A stretch of 64,000 nt of DNA from assembly GCF_900101785.1 (NCBI RefSeq), contig NZ_LT629688.1:310001-374000 (forward strand), written 5' to 3'. The position numbers and the translations under genes were made by a program. The stretch's first letter is position 1; each line of letters starts with the position of its first letter. The stretch is from Auraticoccus monumenti (GTDB taxonomy: Bacteria; Actinomycetota; Actinomycetes; Propionibacteriales; Propionibacteriaceae). The notes below the pieces were generated by a model, which ran no database searches, was not told where the DNA came from, and worked only from the letters and a program-made list of their open reading frames with translations. Below, in pieces: positions 45,149-54,856 of this stretch.

Positions 45149-45784
45149 ATGACCGCTGGACTGCCTCAGATGCTGCGCACGGACGCGCAGGACAACCGCG
45201 AGCGGGTGCTCGCCGCCGCCCGCGCGCTGTTCGCCGAGCGGGGCGTCGACGTCACCATGCGCGACGTCGCCCGCCGCGCCGAGGTCGGTCCCGCCACCCT
45301 GTACCGGCGATTCCCGACCAAGCAGGCGCTGCTGTCGGAGGCCTTCGAGGAGGAGGTGCGGTTCTGCAGCAGCATCGTGGACGACGGTTGCACCGACCCC
45401 GACCCCTGGCGCGGCTTCTGCTCGGTGGTCGAGCGGATCTGCACCCTCAACATCGGCAACCAGGGCTTCGTGGACGCCTTCGTGTCCGGGAGCCCGGGCA
45501 TCGACGCCCTGGCCGAGCACCGGGCGGCGCTGCTGCGTCGGCTCGCCGAGCTGGCCGGGCGTGCGCAGGCGGTCGGTGGGCTGCGTGGTGACTTCGTGGT
45601 CGACGACCTCGTGCTGGTCCTGCTGGCCGGGCGCGGGCTTGCCTCGGTCCCGCCGGCACAGCGGGAGGCGACCGCGCGACGCTTCGCCGCCCTGGTCATC
45701 GAGGCCTTCCGGGCCTCTGACGACGACGTGACCCTCCCCCGACCCCCGCGGCTCATCACCAGACCGGTCCGGGCGCCTCGCTAG
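45149..45784 (+). CDS. TetR-family regulator
   Basis: A 211-residue repressor. The N-terminal helix-turn-helix (about residues 14-60) reads RERVLAAARALFAERGVDVTMRDVARRAEVGPATLYRRF in pieces typical of TetR; the ligand domain includes FCSVVERICTLNIGNQGF. It is divergent from the NADPH oxidoreductase, the usual regulator-target layout. The inducer is unknown. Confidence 0.92.
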   Translation: MTAGLPQMLRTDAQDNRERVLAAARALFAERGVDVTMRDVARRAEVGPATLYRRFPTKQALLSEAFEEEVRFCSSIVDDGCTDPDPWRGFCSVVERICTLNIGNQGFVDAFVSGSPGIDALAEHRAALLRRLAELAGRAQAVGGLRGDFVVDDLVLVLLAGRGLASVPPAQREATARRFAALVIEAFRASDDDVTLPRPPRLITRPVRAPR

Positions 45785-45987
45785 GTCTGCCGTCCGCCCC
45801 TGCGCCCGCTCGACCACCAGATCTCGAGCAGCCACGCGACGGGGGCGGTCGTCGTCCGCGCTGACCGGGTGCCGGGGCTCGCCCTCACCGGTCTCGGTGG
45901 TGCCCTGGCGCTGAGCAGCCACAGCCGCGCCTGACGGGTTCCGCCAACCGGCTCGACGCCGACGTCCGGCCACGACAGGGTGGTGGC

Positions 45988-46509
45988 GTGGACGGGGTGC
46001 GCCTGAGGGCGATGACGGTGGACGACGCGGCGCCCCTGTCGGAGGCCTTCGCCCGGATCGGCTGGCACAAGCCGGTCGAGCTCTACCAGCGCTACCTCGC
46101 CGAGACCTCGACCGGTGTGCGGGTCTGCGTGGTGGCCGAGGTCGCCGGTGAGCTCGCGGGGTACGTGACGCTGCTGTGGACCTCGGACTACCCGCCGTTC
46201 CGCGAGGCCGGCGTGCCGGAGGTGTGCGACCTCAACGTCCTCCCCCACCTCCGCCGGCGCGGCGTCGGTGCCGCCCTGCTCGGGGCGGTCGAGGACGCCG
46301 CCGGCCGGCGTGGCGGCACCGTCGGCCTCGGCGTCGGACTGCACCCGGGCTACGGCGCGGCCCAGCGGCTCTACACCGCCCGCGGCTACCTGCCGGACGG
46401 GCGGGGTGCGGTACGCGACCACCGACCCGTCGCGGAGGGGGCGACGGTCCCCCTCGACGACGACACCTGCCTGATGCTGACCCGGGCGCTCGGGGCACAC
46501 CACCCCTGA
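45988..46509 (+). CDS. GNAT-family acetyltransferase
   Basis: A 173-residue GNAT enzyme. The acetyl-CoA loop is LNVLPHLRRRGVGAALLGAVE (about residues 76-96), followed by LHPGYGAAQRLYTARGYLPDG, the usual C-terminal helix-strand. No signal or membrane segment is present. The substrate is unknown. The GTG start follows a weak CAGGGT box by six bases. Confidence 0.9.
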   Translation: MDGVRLRAMTVDDAAPLSEAFARIGWHKPVELYQRYLAETSTGVRVCVVAEVAGELAGYVTLLWTSDYPPFREAGVPEVCDLNVLPHLRRRGVGAALLGAVEDAAGRRGGTVGLGVGLHPGYGAAQRLYTARGYLPDGRGAVRDHRPVAEGATVPLDDDTCLMLTRALGAHHP

Positions 46510-46729
46510 GTCGTCCCGAGCGTGGGCTCGTCGGGCGAGCCCGGCGGTCGACGTCAGCCGCTTCCGCCACGACCGCCGTGCCCGCGGGGCGCAGGGGTGG
46601 TCCAGCCCGCCGGGCCCGGTTCCCGCCGCGCCGGTTCACCGGCCCGAGATACGCCCCTCGGCGGAGCACTCGAGGCGGCACACCGCACGGCGCCCCGTTG
46701 AGGGAGACGGGACGACGTGCGCGGCGTTG

Positions 46730-46750
46730 ACCTTGACACCGTGCGAAGGT
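46730..46750 (+). promoter_or_regulatory. MerR-type operator/promoter
   Basis: Arms ACCTT and AAGGT flank an 11-base centre next to two TTGAC-like boxes (46727 and 46733), the layout of MerR-family promoters. It lies 26 bases before the HEAT-protein ATG, and a MerR protein is the second gene of the unit. The rest of the gap 46510-46776 shows no gene. Confidence 0.55.
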
Positions 46751-46776
46751 CTTGACTGGTGGCAGGAGGTTCACCC

Positions 46777-47487
46777 ATGACGACGACCGGACCCACGATC
46801 CCGAGGGCCACCTCGCTGCGCGAGGCGCTGGAGGACCTCGCACCCTCCGCACGGCTGCAGGCCGCCATGGCTGCCGGGATGCAGCCAGGACCGGCGGACC
46901 CGCCGGTCCTGGTGGCCCGCTGCGCCCTCGAACCCGACTTCTACGTCCGGGACATGCTGACCTGGGCGCTCACGCGCCACCCGGCCGCGGTCACCGTCCC
47001 CCTGCTGCTCGCCGAGCTCCGGGACGGTTCGCCGCAGGCGCGCAGCCAGGCGCTGCACACGCTGTCCAAGGTGGGCGACCCGCGGGGCTGGACGGCGATC
47101 ACCCCGGAGCTGCTCCGGGACCCCGAGGACGAGGTGGCCCGGACCGCGTGGCGGGCCGCCGTCGCCCTGGTCCCCGAGGGTGCCGAGGCGGACCTGGCCG
47201 CGACCCTGGTGACGCAGCTGGGTCGCGGCGGTCCCGAGGTCCGGCGGAGCCTCAGCAGGGCGCTGGTCGACCTGGGCGAGGCGGCCGGGAGCGCCCTGGC
47301 CGAGGCCGCCACCCGGGGAGACGTGGCCACGCGCACGCACGCGATCGCGACCCAGCGCCTGACCCTCGACCCCGAGCAGGGGTTCGAGGCCTCCGTCTCC
47401 GAGGCCGAGCGCGTCGTGGCCCTGATGGACGCGCCGGTCGCCGGCGGGGCGGAGGCGTCCTCTGGGGATCCTGGTGCTGATCGGTGA
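46777..47487 (+). CDS. HEAT-repeat protein
   Basis: A 236-residue soluble alpha-solenoid. HEAT-like units are seen in LEPDFYVRDMLTWALTRHP, LRDGSPQARSQALHTLSKVGDP, LRDPEDEVARTAWRAAVALVP and LGRGGPEVRRSLSRALVDLG. It has no catalytic motif, so a protein-binding role is likely. The ATG at 46777 is preferred to a GTG at 46759 because CAGGAGG lies seven bases upstream of it. The next gene, a MerR-HEAT fusion, overlaps by 14 bases, so the two are co-produced. Confidence 0.85.
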   Translation: MTTTGPTIPRATSLREALEDLAPSARLQAAMAAGMQPGPADPPVLVARCALEPDFYVRDMLTWALTRHPAAVTVPLLLAELRDGSPQARSQALHTLSKVGDPRGWTAITPELLRDPEDEVARTAWRAAVALVPEGAEADLAATLVTQLGRGGPEVRRSLSRALVDLGEAAGSALAEAATRGDVATRTHAIATQRLTLDPEQGFEASVSEAERVVALMDAPVAGGAEASSGDPGADR

Positions 47488-48505
47488 GGTGTCGCGGCAC
47501 TCGGGGGTCAGCGCCCGGATGCTGCGGCACTACGACGCCATCGGTCTGGTCGCACCGTCGGAGCGGAGCACGTCGGGGTACCGCCGGTACTCCGAGGCTG
47601 ATCTCCAGCGCCTCTTCCACGTGGAGAGCCTCCGCTCCCTCGGACTGTCGCTGCCCGAGGTGCGGCGGGCGCTCGACGACCCCGGGTTCGCCCCCTCGGA
47701 GCTGGTCGAGGAGCTGGTCGCCCGGACGCGCGAGCGGATCTCGGCCGCGGAGGAGCTGCTGGGGAGGCTGGATCGGGTCCGCGCGGGTGGCCCGGACCGG
47801 TGGGGGGAGGTCCTGCGCACCGTGGCCCTGGTCCGCGGGCTGCAGTCCGACGACCCCTCCCGACGCCAGCTGAGCGCGCTGTCGACCAGCGAGGACGACG
47901 CGCTCCGGCTGGTGGGCCCGCTGGCCGAGGCGCTGCTGGCCGAGCCGGACCCCGTCGTCGCCGGCGCCCTGCGCTGGGCCGTGCGGCAGTCCGGGGACGA
48001 GGCGCTCGACGTCCTGGCGCCGGCGCTGGACTCCCCCGACGGGCAGCGCCGGGAACGTGCCGTCACCACCATCGCCCAGCTGTCCACCGAACGCTCGACC
48101 GCCGTGCTCACCGGCGTCCTCGGGCACGCCGACGACGCGATCCGCCACAGGGCCGCCCTCGCCCTGGGGTCGCGCGGGGAGCCGGTGGCGGTGGCGGTGC
48201 TGGTGGAGATGGTGCTCACCGGGCACCAGGACGTCGAGGCCGCGGAGGTCCTGGGCGCCCTCGCTCGACACCACGACCTCACCGACCCCGTCGGTGCCGT
48301 GCTCGCCCACGCGGTGCAGCGAGGCGGTGGTGGACCGGGACCGAGGACCCGGATCACGCAGGCCCTGGCCGAGCTGCCCGCCGCCCTGGCCCGGCCGACC
48401 CTGGAGGTGCTCGGTCGCGACGACGACCCGGAGGTCGCGCGGACGGCGGCCTACGTCCTGCAGCGGTTCGCCACGACCGCCGCCGCCGGGCACGCAGGCT
48501 GCTGA
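47474..48505 (+). CDS. MerR-family regulator fused to HEAT repeats
   Basis: A 343-residue protein. Residues about 1-70 are a MerR winged helix (IGEVSRHSGVSARMLRHYDAIGLV...GYRRYSEADLQRL), followed by the dimerisation helix (about 80-110). In place of a short metal- or drug-binding tail it has a long HEAT-repeat solenoid (about 130-335; DEALDVLAPALDSPDGQRRERAV, HADDAIRHRAALALGSRG). The GTG overlaps the upstream HEAT-protein gene by 14 bases. The HEAT region may sense a protein partner, perhaps the upstream HEAT protein; this is inference. Confidence 0.9.
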   Translation: MLIGEVSRHSGVSARMLRHYDAIGLVAPSERSTSGYRRYSEADLQRLFHVESLRSLGLSLPEVRRALDDPGFAPSELVEELVARTRERISAAEELLGRLDRVRAGGPDRWGEVLRTVALVRGLQSDDPSRRQLSALSTSEDDALRLVGPLAEALLAEPDPVVAGALRWAVRQSGDEALDVLAPALDSPDGQRRERAVTTIAQLSTERSTAVLTGVLGHADDAIRHRAALALGSRGEPVAVAVLVEMVLTGHQDVEAAEVLGALARHHDLTDPVGAVLAHAVQRGGGGPGPRTRITQALAELPAALARPTLEVLGRDDDPEVARTAAYVLQRFATTAAAGHAGC

Positions 48506-48548
48506 GGCACCGACGACCGCCGACGACGGGGGCCTCGACCCAGGCAGG

Positions 48549-48566
48549 GCCGGCCGCCCGGCCGGC
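48549..48566 (+). terminator. Hairpin after the MerR-HEAT gene
   Basis: Perfect eight-base arms GCCGGCCG/CGGCCGGC around CC, 44 bases after the stop. Confidence 0.55.
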
Positions 48567-49025
48567 GTGCTCGAGCACCGACCTGCTCATACGAGCACGA
48601 CAGCCTCCAGCGTGGCCCGTCGTGCGCGCATGAACAGATCCTCGGCGCGAGAGGCGGGGTTCGGCGTCAGGCGGCGAGGCGCTCGGCGGCCTCGGGCAGG
48701 ACCTCGCCCCGCGTGCAGGAGGCGAGGCGGACGAGGGTAAGCCGGTCGGGCGGCACCGCCCCCCGCCCGCGGGTCTGGGGCACCGCCCCACGCCCGCGGG
48801 TCGCGGCAGCACCCGGACTTCCCAAGAGCTCCGCCCCAACCACCGGCGCCTCCCGCGTCGCAGCGCCCAGCCAGACCCCCGGGGCGCTCGGGATGACGTC
48901 CCGACGGGACGCAGCGGGACCGGGAGAGACGCACCCTCCGCCCGCCGGGACGTGGCCTCCCCGAGCGGGCCCTGACCCTCACCGGAGCGGTCGCCGGACC
49001 GGGCGGTGACGCACCCCCGGCGTCG
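48567..49025. other. Intergenic region with a short direct repeat
   Basis: No supportable gene is seen here. Two 24-base copies (48752-48775 and 48779-48802) differ at one base and lie 27 bases apart. A long minus-strand frame crosses the region, but its translation is Arg/Pro/Gly-rich and without a recognisable domain. Confidence 0.6.
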
Positions 49026-49031
49026 TAGGGT
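49026..49031 (+). promoter_or_regulatory. Leaderless -10 box for mycP
   Basis: TAGGGT, six bases before the GTG at 49038. It overlaps nothing of that start but touches an alternative GTG at 49032, which argues for 49038. Confidence 0.5.
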
Positions 49032-49037
49032 GTGCGC

Positions 49038-50318
49038 GTGCAGCGAGCGAGCGGGACGGTGGGGACCCGTCGCCGGCGCTCCCCGCGGGCCGTCGCCGTC
49101 GGCGTCCTCGCCGCCACCCTCACCCTGCTCTCCCCCGCCGCGCTGCCCGCGGCGGCCGTCGGGGACGGTGAGCCGTTCCGCAGCAGGGACTGCAAGAACT
49201 TCCAGGCCAACGCACCCATCAGCTCCTGGGCGGTCGACCGCCTCCAGCCCCAGCGGGCCCACGAGCTCGCCACCGGGCGCGGGGTGCGGATCGCCGTCAT
49301 CGACACCGGGGTGGACAACCGGAGGATGCCGGTCTTCGGGAAGGCCTCCGTCAGCGTGGTCAACTACGCCGGCTACGAGCAGAAGGTGGACGCCGGCAGC
49401 GACCTCCGCGACTGCCAGCACGGCACCCAGGTGACCTCCCTGATAGTCGGGGGACCCACTGACGGGACCAACTTCATCGGCATGGCCCCGGGCGCGACCG
49501 TCATCGCGATGCGGTCGCTGGAGAGCGGCCCGGCCGCACCGGACCAGTCCACCCCGCAGGAGCCCCAGCCGATCGCCCCGGTGGTCGAGGCGGTGCGGGC
49601 GGCGACCGCGGAGGAGGTCGACATCATCAACATCTCCCAGTCCAGCACCTACGACGCCGACTACGCCGACGCGGTCGCCGACGCCATCGACGCCGGCATC
49701 GTGGTGGTCGCCGCCGCGGGCAACGGGGGCGGCGGCGCCGCCGACCCGCCGTACCCGGCGGCGTTCCCCGGGGTGGTCGCGGTGGGGGCCACCGGCCCCA
49801 ACGACGTCGCCCCGGACTGGTCGCAGTCGCACGAGGAGCTGCGGGTGACGGTCTCGGCGCCCGGGGTCAAGGTGCTGTCGGCCAACCCCGCGATCGACGG
49901 GGAGAGCTCGTGGTCGAGCGTGGACGGGACGTCCTTCGCCGCCCCGCTGGTCACCGGTGTGGTCGCGTTGATGCTGGAGCGGGAGCCCGACCTGACCCCG
50001 GGCCAGGTCACCCGCCGGCTGCGCCGCACCGCCGACCCGACCCCGAGGACGGCCCCCGACCGCCAGACCGGCTGGGGCGTGGTGAACCCGTTGGCCGCCG
50101 TCACCGACGTGGTCAGCTCCGAGACCCCGGCACCGGGCCCGGTGGCCTCACCGACCCCGGCCGAGGACTACCGCGACCGTCCTCCGGTCGACCACTCCCA
50201 GCGCGACACCGCCCTCGCGGTGGCGGGAGGAGCCGTGGCCGTGGTGCTGGTGGCGGCCGTGCTGGCCGCCTCGCTGCCCGCGGGCCGTCGACGCCGCTGG
50301 GCCCCTCCGCGCGACTGA
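49038..50318 (+). CDS. mycP: Mycosin, type VII secretion serine protease
   Basis: A 426-residue subtilisin-like protease anchored on the outer face, required for assembly or stability of type VII systems. A signal peptide (about residues 18-41) precedes the catalytic domain: Asp in AVIDTGVD (about 90), His in CQHGTQVTSL (about 128), Ser in DGTSFAAPLV (about 299), and the oxyanion region AAAGNGGG. A Pro-rich linker and a single C-terminal helix (about 393-416) with a basic tail follow. The start is taken at 49038 from the leaderless box. It faces eccC tail to tail across 284 bases of non-coding DNA. Confidence 0.95.
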   Translation: MQRASGTVGTRRRRSPRAVAVGVLAATLTLLSPAALPAAAVGDGEPFRSRDCKNFQANAPISSWAVDRLQPQRAHELATGRGVRIAVIDTGVDNRRMPVFGKASVSVVNYAGYEQKVDAGSDLRDCQHGTQVTSLIVGGPTDGTNFIGMAPGATVIAMRSLESGPAAPDQSTPQEPQPIAPVVEAVRAATAEEVDIINISQSSTYDADYADAVADAIDAGIVVVAAAGNGGGGAADPPYPAAFPGVVAVGATGPNDVAPDWSQSHEELRVTVSAPGVKVLSANPAIDGESSWSSVDGTSFAAPLVTGVVALMLEREPDLTPGQVTRRLRRTADPTPRTAPDRQTGWGVVNPLAAVTDVVSSETPAPGPVASPTPAEDYRDRPPVDHSQRDTALAVAGGAVAVVLVAAVLAASLPAGRRRRWAPPRD

Positions 50319-50602
50319 CCCGCTCGGAGCGCCGTCCCGGTCACCCAGCTGGCGGCCCAGAGCGGTCGGATCCTGGCCGGGGGACCCGTTCGGATCCCGT
50401 CGGACCCTGCCCGACAACCGTCGGCCCCTGCCCGAGGACCGCTCGGGTCCACCCCAGGACCGGTCCGCAGCGGCGCCTGGTGCGTCCCCGGCCAGCCGAC
50501 ACCCACCCGCGGACGAGGAGCGTGCTGCCCTCGTCCGGCGCGCACCGCGACCACCCGACAGCCGTGTCCGCACACACCCGCCACGGGCGCAGGACCGCGA
50601 GG

Positions 50603-53600
50603 TCAGAGCTCCTTGGGCGGGGTGTGGGCGGTCTGCACCAGCACCTTGCCGGACCGGGTGACCAGGGTGCCCCGGCCCGGCGACAGCGGCTGAGGACGGA
50701 CGTCGGCCAGCAGCGCGCCCTCGTCCTTGGTGCCGCTCATGATGATGCCGGGGTTCTGGGCGTCCTTGGCCCGGGCGATGATCTGGTCGGAGAACACCGC
50801 CCGCCCGGCCCCACCCATGCCGCGGGCCAGGATGATGTGCAGCCCGATGTCGCTGGCCTGGCTGACCAGGTCGAAGAAGGGCTGCATCGCGTGGCCCATG
50901 CTCGTCCCGACCAGCTCGTAGTCGTCGATCACGATGAAGAGCTCCGAGCCCTTCCACCAGCTCCGGTCGCGGAGCTGCTGCTGGGTCACGTTCGGCCCCG
51001 GCAGCCGGGAGCGCACCGCCGCCGCAGCGTCCTTCATCAGCTGGGTGGCGGCCGCGGACGAGGCGGCGTAGCCCGCCATGTGCTCGCCCTCGACGGCCCC
51101 CAGCAGCGAGCGCCGGTAGTCCAGGACCATGATCTTGGCCTCCTTCGGCGTGTACCGCGTGGTGATCCCGTTGAGGATCGTGCGCAGCAACGTCGACTTC
51201 CCGCACTCCGGGGCGCCGAAGATGACCATGTGCGGGTCCGAGAGCGGGTCCAGCCCGACCGGGGCCAGCTCCAGCTCGTCGATCCCGAACCACAGGGTGC
51301 GCTGGCGCCCGTCGTGCTCCATCCGCGGCAGCGCGGTCACCGGCAGGTCGTCGGGCAGCATCCGGACCGGGGCGACGCCCTGGCCGGGCCAGGCGGCGCG
51401 GACGCGGCGGACCATCTCCCGGCAGCCCTCGGAGACGTCGTCGGCGTCCATCACCGAGTCGATCCGGGGCAGCGCGGTCAGCATGTGCAGCCCGTCGTTG
51501 GACAGACCCCGACCCGGACGGCCGGTGGGCACCAGCGCGGCCCGCTTGCGGTCGATCTCGGACTCGAAGGAGTCACCCAGCTTCAGCTCCACCCGGCTCT
51601 GCAGCAGGTCGCGGATGGTGATCCGGAACTCCGACCACTTGTTGGAGGTGGCGACCACGTGGATCCCGAAGCCGAGACCGCGGGCAGCCAGGGAGGTCAC
51701 CGAGGCCTCCATCGCCTCGAAGTCCTGACGCAGCGTCAGCCAGCCGTCGACGACCAGGAAGACGTCGGTGGGGAACCGGTCCCGCTCGATGGTGCCGTTG
51801 CGCCGTCCCCGGCGGTAGCTGGTCATGCCGTCCACGCCGAGCTCGGCGAAGGCGATCTCACGTGACTGCAGCAACGAGGTCATCTCCGCCACCGTGCGGC
51901 GGACGCGGTCGGTGTCCAGCCGGGAGCAGACCGAGCCGACGTGCGGCAGGTCGCGCAGCGAGGCGAGCGAGCCACCGCCGAAGTCGAGGCAGTAGAACCC
52001 GACCTCGTCGGGGGTGTGCAGCAGCGACATGGCGGCGATGGCCGAGCGGACGGCGGTGCTCTTGCCGGCCTGCGGGCCGCCCACCACGGCCAGGTTGCCG
52101 CCGGAGCCGGAGAAGTCCAGCCACATCGGGTCGCGACGCTGCTGGCGGGGGCGGTCCACCAGGGCGACCGGGGCGCCGAGGGTGGCGTGGAAACGGGCGT
52201 CCTTGGTGGTCAGCCCGCGGCCCTCGACCTCGACCAGCTCGCTGCGCAGCAGCTGGTCCACCGTGGACGGCTGGTCCAGCGGGGGCAGCCAGACCTGGTG
52301 GGCCGGCCAGCCCTTCCCGCGCAGCTTGTCCACCACGATGGTGAGCAGGGTCTCCTCGTCCTCCTCCTCGACCTCCTCGGCCGGGGCGGCCTCCACCAGC
52401 TCGTCCAGGGTGGCGGGCAGCGCGGGAGGCTCCTCCTCGCGCGGCGGCAGCACCTCGGGGACGTGGCCGGGGACGAACTCCAGCACCGGGGGCACCCAGG
52501 CGCGCGGCTGCAGCGGGTCGCGGTCGACGGTGGCCTCCGCGCCACGGGGGCGCTCGGAGCTGCCGTGCCAGGGACCGGAGACGTAGGCGGCCTTGAACCG
52601 GACCATCGAGACCGTGTCGAACTTGAGGTACCCGTTGCCGGGCGGGGTGGGGAGCTCGTAGGCGTCCGGCACCCCGATCACGACCCGCGACTCGGCCGGG
52701 GAGAAGGTGCGCAGGGCGATCCGGTAGGACAGGAAGGTGTCCAGACCGCGCAGCTTGCTCTCCTCCAGGCGCTGGGAGGCCAGCAGCAGGTGCACCCCGA
52801 TCGAGCGGCCGATCCGGCCGATCTGGATGAAGAGGTCGATGAACTCGGGTCGGGCGGCGAGCAGCTCGGAGAACTCGTCCACCACCATGAACAGGCTGGG
52901 CATCGGCGGCAGGTCGGCGCCCTCCTGGCGGGCCTGCTCGTAGTCCTCGCGGTTCTTGAAGTTCCCGGTCGCGCGCAGCACCTCCATCCGGCGCTCCATC
53001 TCACCGGCGATGGCGTCCTGCATGCGGTCCACCAGGGTGAGCTCGCCCTCGAGGTTGGTGATCACCGCGCTGACGTGGGGCAGCTCGTCCAGACCGAGGA
53101 AGGTGGCACCGCCCTTGAAGTCGACCAGCACGTAGTTCAGCTGCTCCGACGAGTGCGTCATCGCCAGGCCGAGCACCAGGGTGCGCAGGAACTCCGACTT
53201 GCCCGACCCGGTGGCGCCGATGCACAGGCCGTGCGGGCCCATGCCACCGAGCGCGGCCTCCTTGATGTCGAGCTCGACCGGACGGCCGTCCTCGCCGTTG
53301 CCGACCGGGACGCGCAGCCGCTTCTGCATCGGCCGCAGCTTCCAGGCCACCCGGGTGTCGAGGGTGAGCGGGTCGCCGACGCCGACCTGGGCCGGGTAGT
53401 CCTTGGGCGGCTCGAAGACCACCTCCGGGGAGTCGTCGCCGTCGTCGACGTCGTCGGTGCGCACCTCGGGCATCCGGTACGGCGCCAGGGCCCGGGCCAG
53501 CAGCTCGGCCTGCACCATCGGGAGCTGGTCGGGGCGACCCAGCGGCGTCGAGGCGACCTGACCCGTCCCCTGGCGGCGGTGCAGGGTGAGCTCACCGCCC

Positions 53601-54685
53601 TGCACCTCCAGCACCGCCACGGACGGGTCGATCCGGCGCGGCCGCTCGCGCTGGGCGGTGACGGCCACGGTGGTGGTGGCGGTGCCGGGACCGGCCAGCT
53701 GCTCGGCGCTGGCCCCGCCCACGCCGTCGGTGACCAGCACCAGGTGGGCCGGCGGCCCCTGCTTCCCGGCCAGGCCCTCGGCGAGCGAGGACAGCTCGCC
53801 GCTGCTGGTGGCGATCAGGCGGACCGAGCCCGCCCCGTCGCACCGGTTCGGGTGCTGGGCGTGCGGCAGCCACTTGGCCCACTCCCAGCGCTCGACGGCC
53901 TCGGGGGCGGCGCAGAAGGCGATGACCAGGTCGTCGGGGCTGTGCCACGCCGCCATCTGGGCCACCATCGCGTAGGCGAGGCGGCGCTGGGCGTCCTGGT
54001 CCCCCACCAGCGTGATGGCGCTGAAGCCCTTCAGGCTGACCGCGAGCGGGACGCTGGGGACGGTGCGGTGGGTCCGGATGAAGCGTCGCAGCGCGCCGGT
54101 GGTCAGCGGCTCCAGGTCCTCGATCGGCTTGGACTCCGGCGGGGTGATGCGCTGGGCGAACTGCTGCGGGCCGACCGAGATCCGGATCGAGGCGAAGTCG
54201 TCGTCGTCGACGCGCCGCTCCCACATCCGCCGGTCGCCGGCCACCGCCCAGAGGTCGGTCGGCGAGGGGTGGCGCCACATCACGAAGCGCCGCTGCGCCT
54301 CCGCGGTGGCCCGCACCTTGCGCCGCGTCTGGGTCAGGTAGCGGAAGTAGTCGCGCCGGGAGGCGTCGAGCTGCTGGGCCTGGTCGTCGTTGCCGCGGCC
54401 GGTCTGGGTGAGCATCATGCCGAGCATCGAGATGCCGTACATGCCGCCCATCACCGCGCCGAGGGCGCCCCGGCCACCGCCACCGCCGCCGCCGCTGAAC
54501 GACGTCGACATCATCAGGGCCATCGCGCCGGCCCCGGCCAGCATCGGCAGCATCCGCAGCACCGCCCCGAACCCGCGGCCGCCGGCCGGGGGCGGGATCT
54601 CCGGCGGGGACTCGAGCAGCAGGTCACCCCGGGGCAGGGCGGGCGCGCTGGCCCGCTTGCCGCGGGTGAAGGTGCTCACCGCCAT
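50603..54685 (-). CDS. eccC: Type VII secretion ATPase EccC (three fused ATPase domains)
   Basis: A 1360-residue FtsK/SpoIIIE-type motor. Two N-terminal helices (about residues 40-95, around a Gly-rich turn) anchor it. ATPase 1 has Walker A GATGSGKSEFL (about 489) and Walker B with catalytic Glu, LFMVVDEFSEL (about 600). ATPase 2 has GGPQAGKST (about 873) and VVDGW (about 979), with Gly at the Glu position. ATPase 3 has GAPECGKST (about 1158) and VIDDY (about 1253). ESX systems often split these domains into EccCa and EccCb; here they are one chain. Domain 3 is expected to bind the C-terminal signal of Esx substrates. The ATG follows a GGAGGAGG site. Confidence 0.97.
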   Translation of the reverse strand: MAVSTFTRGKRASAPALPRGDLLLESPPEIPPPAGGRGFGAVLRMLPMLAGAGAMALMMSTSFSGGGGGGGRGALGAVMGGMYGISMLGMMLTQTGRGNDDQAQQLDASRRDYFRYLTQTRRKVRATAEAQRRFVMWRHPSPTDLWAVAGDRRMWERRVDDDDFASIRISVGPQQFAQRITPPESKPIEDLEPLTTGALRRFIRTHRTVPSVPLAVSLKGFSAITLVGDQDAQRRLAYAMVAQMAAWHSPDDLVIAFCAAPEAVERWEWAKWLPHAQHPNRCDGAGSVRLIATSSGELSSLAEGLAGKQGPPAHLVLVTDGVGGASAEQLAGPGTATTTVAVTAQRERPRRIDPSVAVLEVQGGELTLHRRQGTGQVASTPLGRPDQLPMVQAELLARALAPYRMPEVRTDDVDDGDDSPEVVFEPPKDYPAQVGVGDPLTLDTRVAWKLRPMQKRLRVPVGNGEDGRPVELDIKEAALGGMGPHGLCIGATGSGKSEFLRTLVLGLAMTHSSEQLNYVLVDFKGGATFLGLDELPHVSAVITNLEGELTLVDRMQDAIAGEMERRMEVLRATGNFKNREDYEQARQEGADLPPMPSLFMVVDEFSELLAARPEFIDLFIQIGRIGRSIGVHLLLASQRLEESKLRGLDTFLSYRIALRTFSPAESRVVIGVPDAYELPTPPGNGYLKFDTVSMVRFKAAYVSGPWHGSSERPRGAEATVDRDPLQPRAWVPPVLEFVPGHVPEVLPPREEEPPALPATLDELVEAAPAEEVEEEDEETLLTIVVDKLRGKGWPAHQVWLPPLDQPSTVDQLLRSELVEVEGRGLTTKDARFHATLGAPVALVDRPRQQRRDPMWLDFSGSGGNLAVVGGPQAGKSTAVRSAIAAMSLLHTPDEVGFYCLDFGGGSLASLRDLPHVGSVCSRLDTDRVRRTVAEMTSLLQSREIAFAELGVDGMTSYRRGRRNGTIERDRFPTDVFLVVDGWLTLRQDFEAMEASVTSLAARGLGFGIHVVATSNKWSEFRITIRDLLQSRVELKLGDSFESEIDRKRAALVPTGRPGRGLSNDGLHMLTALPRIDSVMDADDVSEGCREMVRRVRAAWPGQGVAPVRMLPDDLPVTALPRMEHDGRQRTLWFGIDELELAPVGLDPLSDPHMVIFGAPECGKSTLLRTILNGITTRYTPKEAKIMVLDYRRSLLGAVEGEHMAGYAASSAAATQLMKDAAAAVRSRLPGPNVTQQQLRDRSWWKGSELFIVIDDYELVGTSMGHAMQPFFDLVSQASDIGLHIILARGMGGAGRAVFSDQIIARAKDAQNPGIIMSGTKDEGALLADVRPQPLSPGRGTLVTRSGKVLVQTAHTPPKEL

Positions 54686-54843
54686 CGTGCCGCGTCCTCC
54701 TCCGGTGCCGTCGCGGAGCGGTCGGCCGGACGGCCACCGCACGCGAGGGACATCATGCCCTGCGCGGGGGACACTTCCGGGTGCCGGAGGACGCCGGTCC
54801 GGGCACCCGCCGCGGGACGGGGTGCGGGTGGCCCGCCGACCAG

Positions 54844-54849
54844 TAGTCT
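54844..54849 (+). promoter_or_regulatory. Leaderless -10 box for eccD
   Basis: TAGTCT, seven bases before the GTG at 54857. Confidence 0.5.
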
Positions 54850-54856
54850 GCCGCCC

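Noticed and set aside
48587-49363. Minus-strand coding region opposite the mycP start.
   Set aside because: The translation is low-complexity Arg/Pro/Gly and overlaps the mycP signal peptide; codon pattern and lack of a domain suggest a high-GC shadow frame.
50319-50602. Possible gene or terminator between mycP and eccC.
   Set aside because: The 284-base gap has only short GC-rich repeats of CCTGCCCGA type and no clear stem or coding signal.
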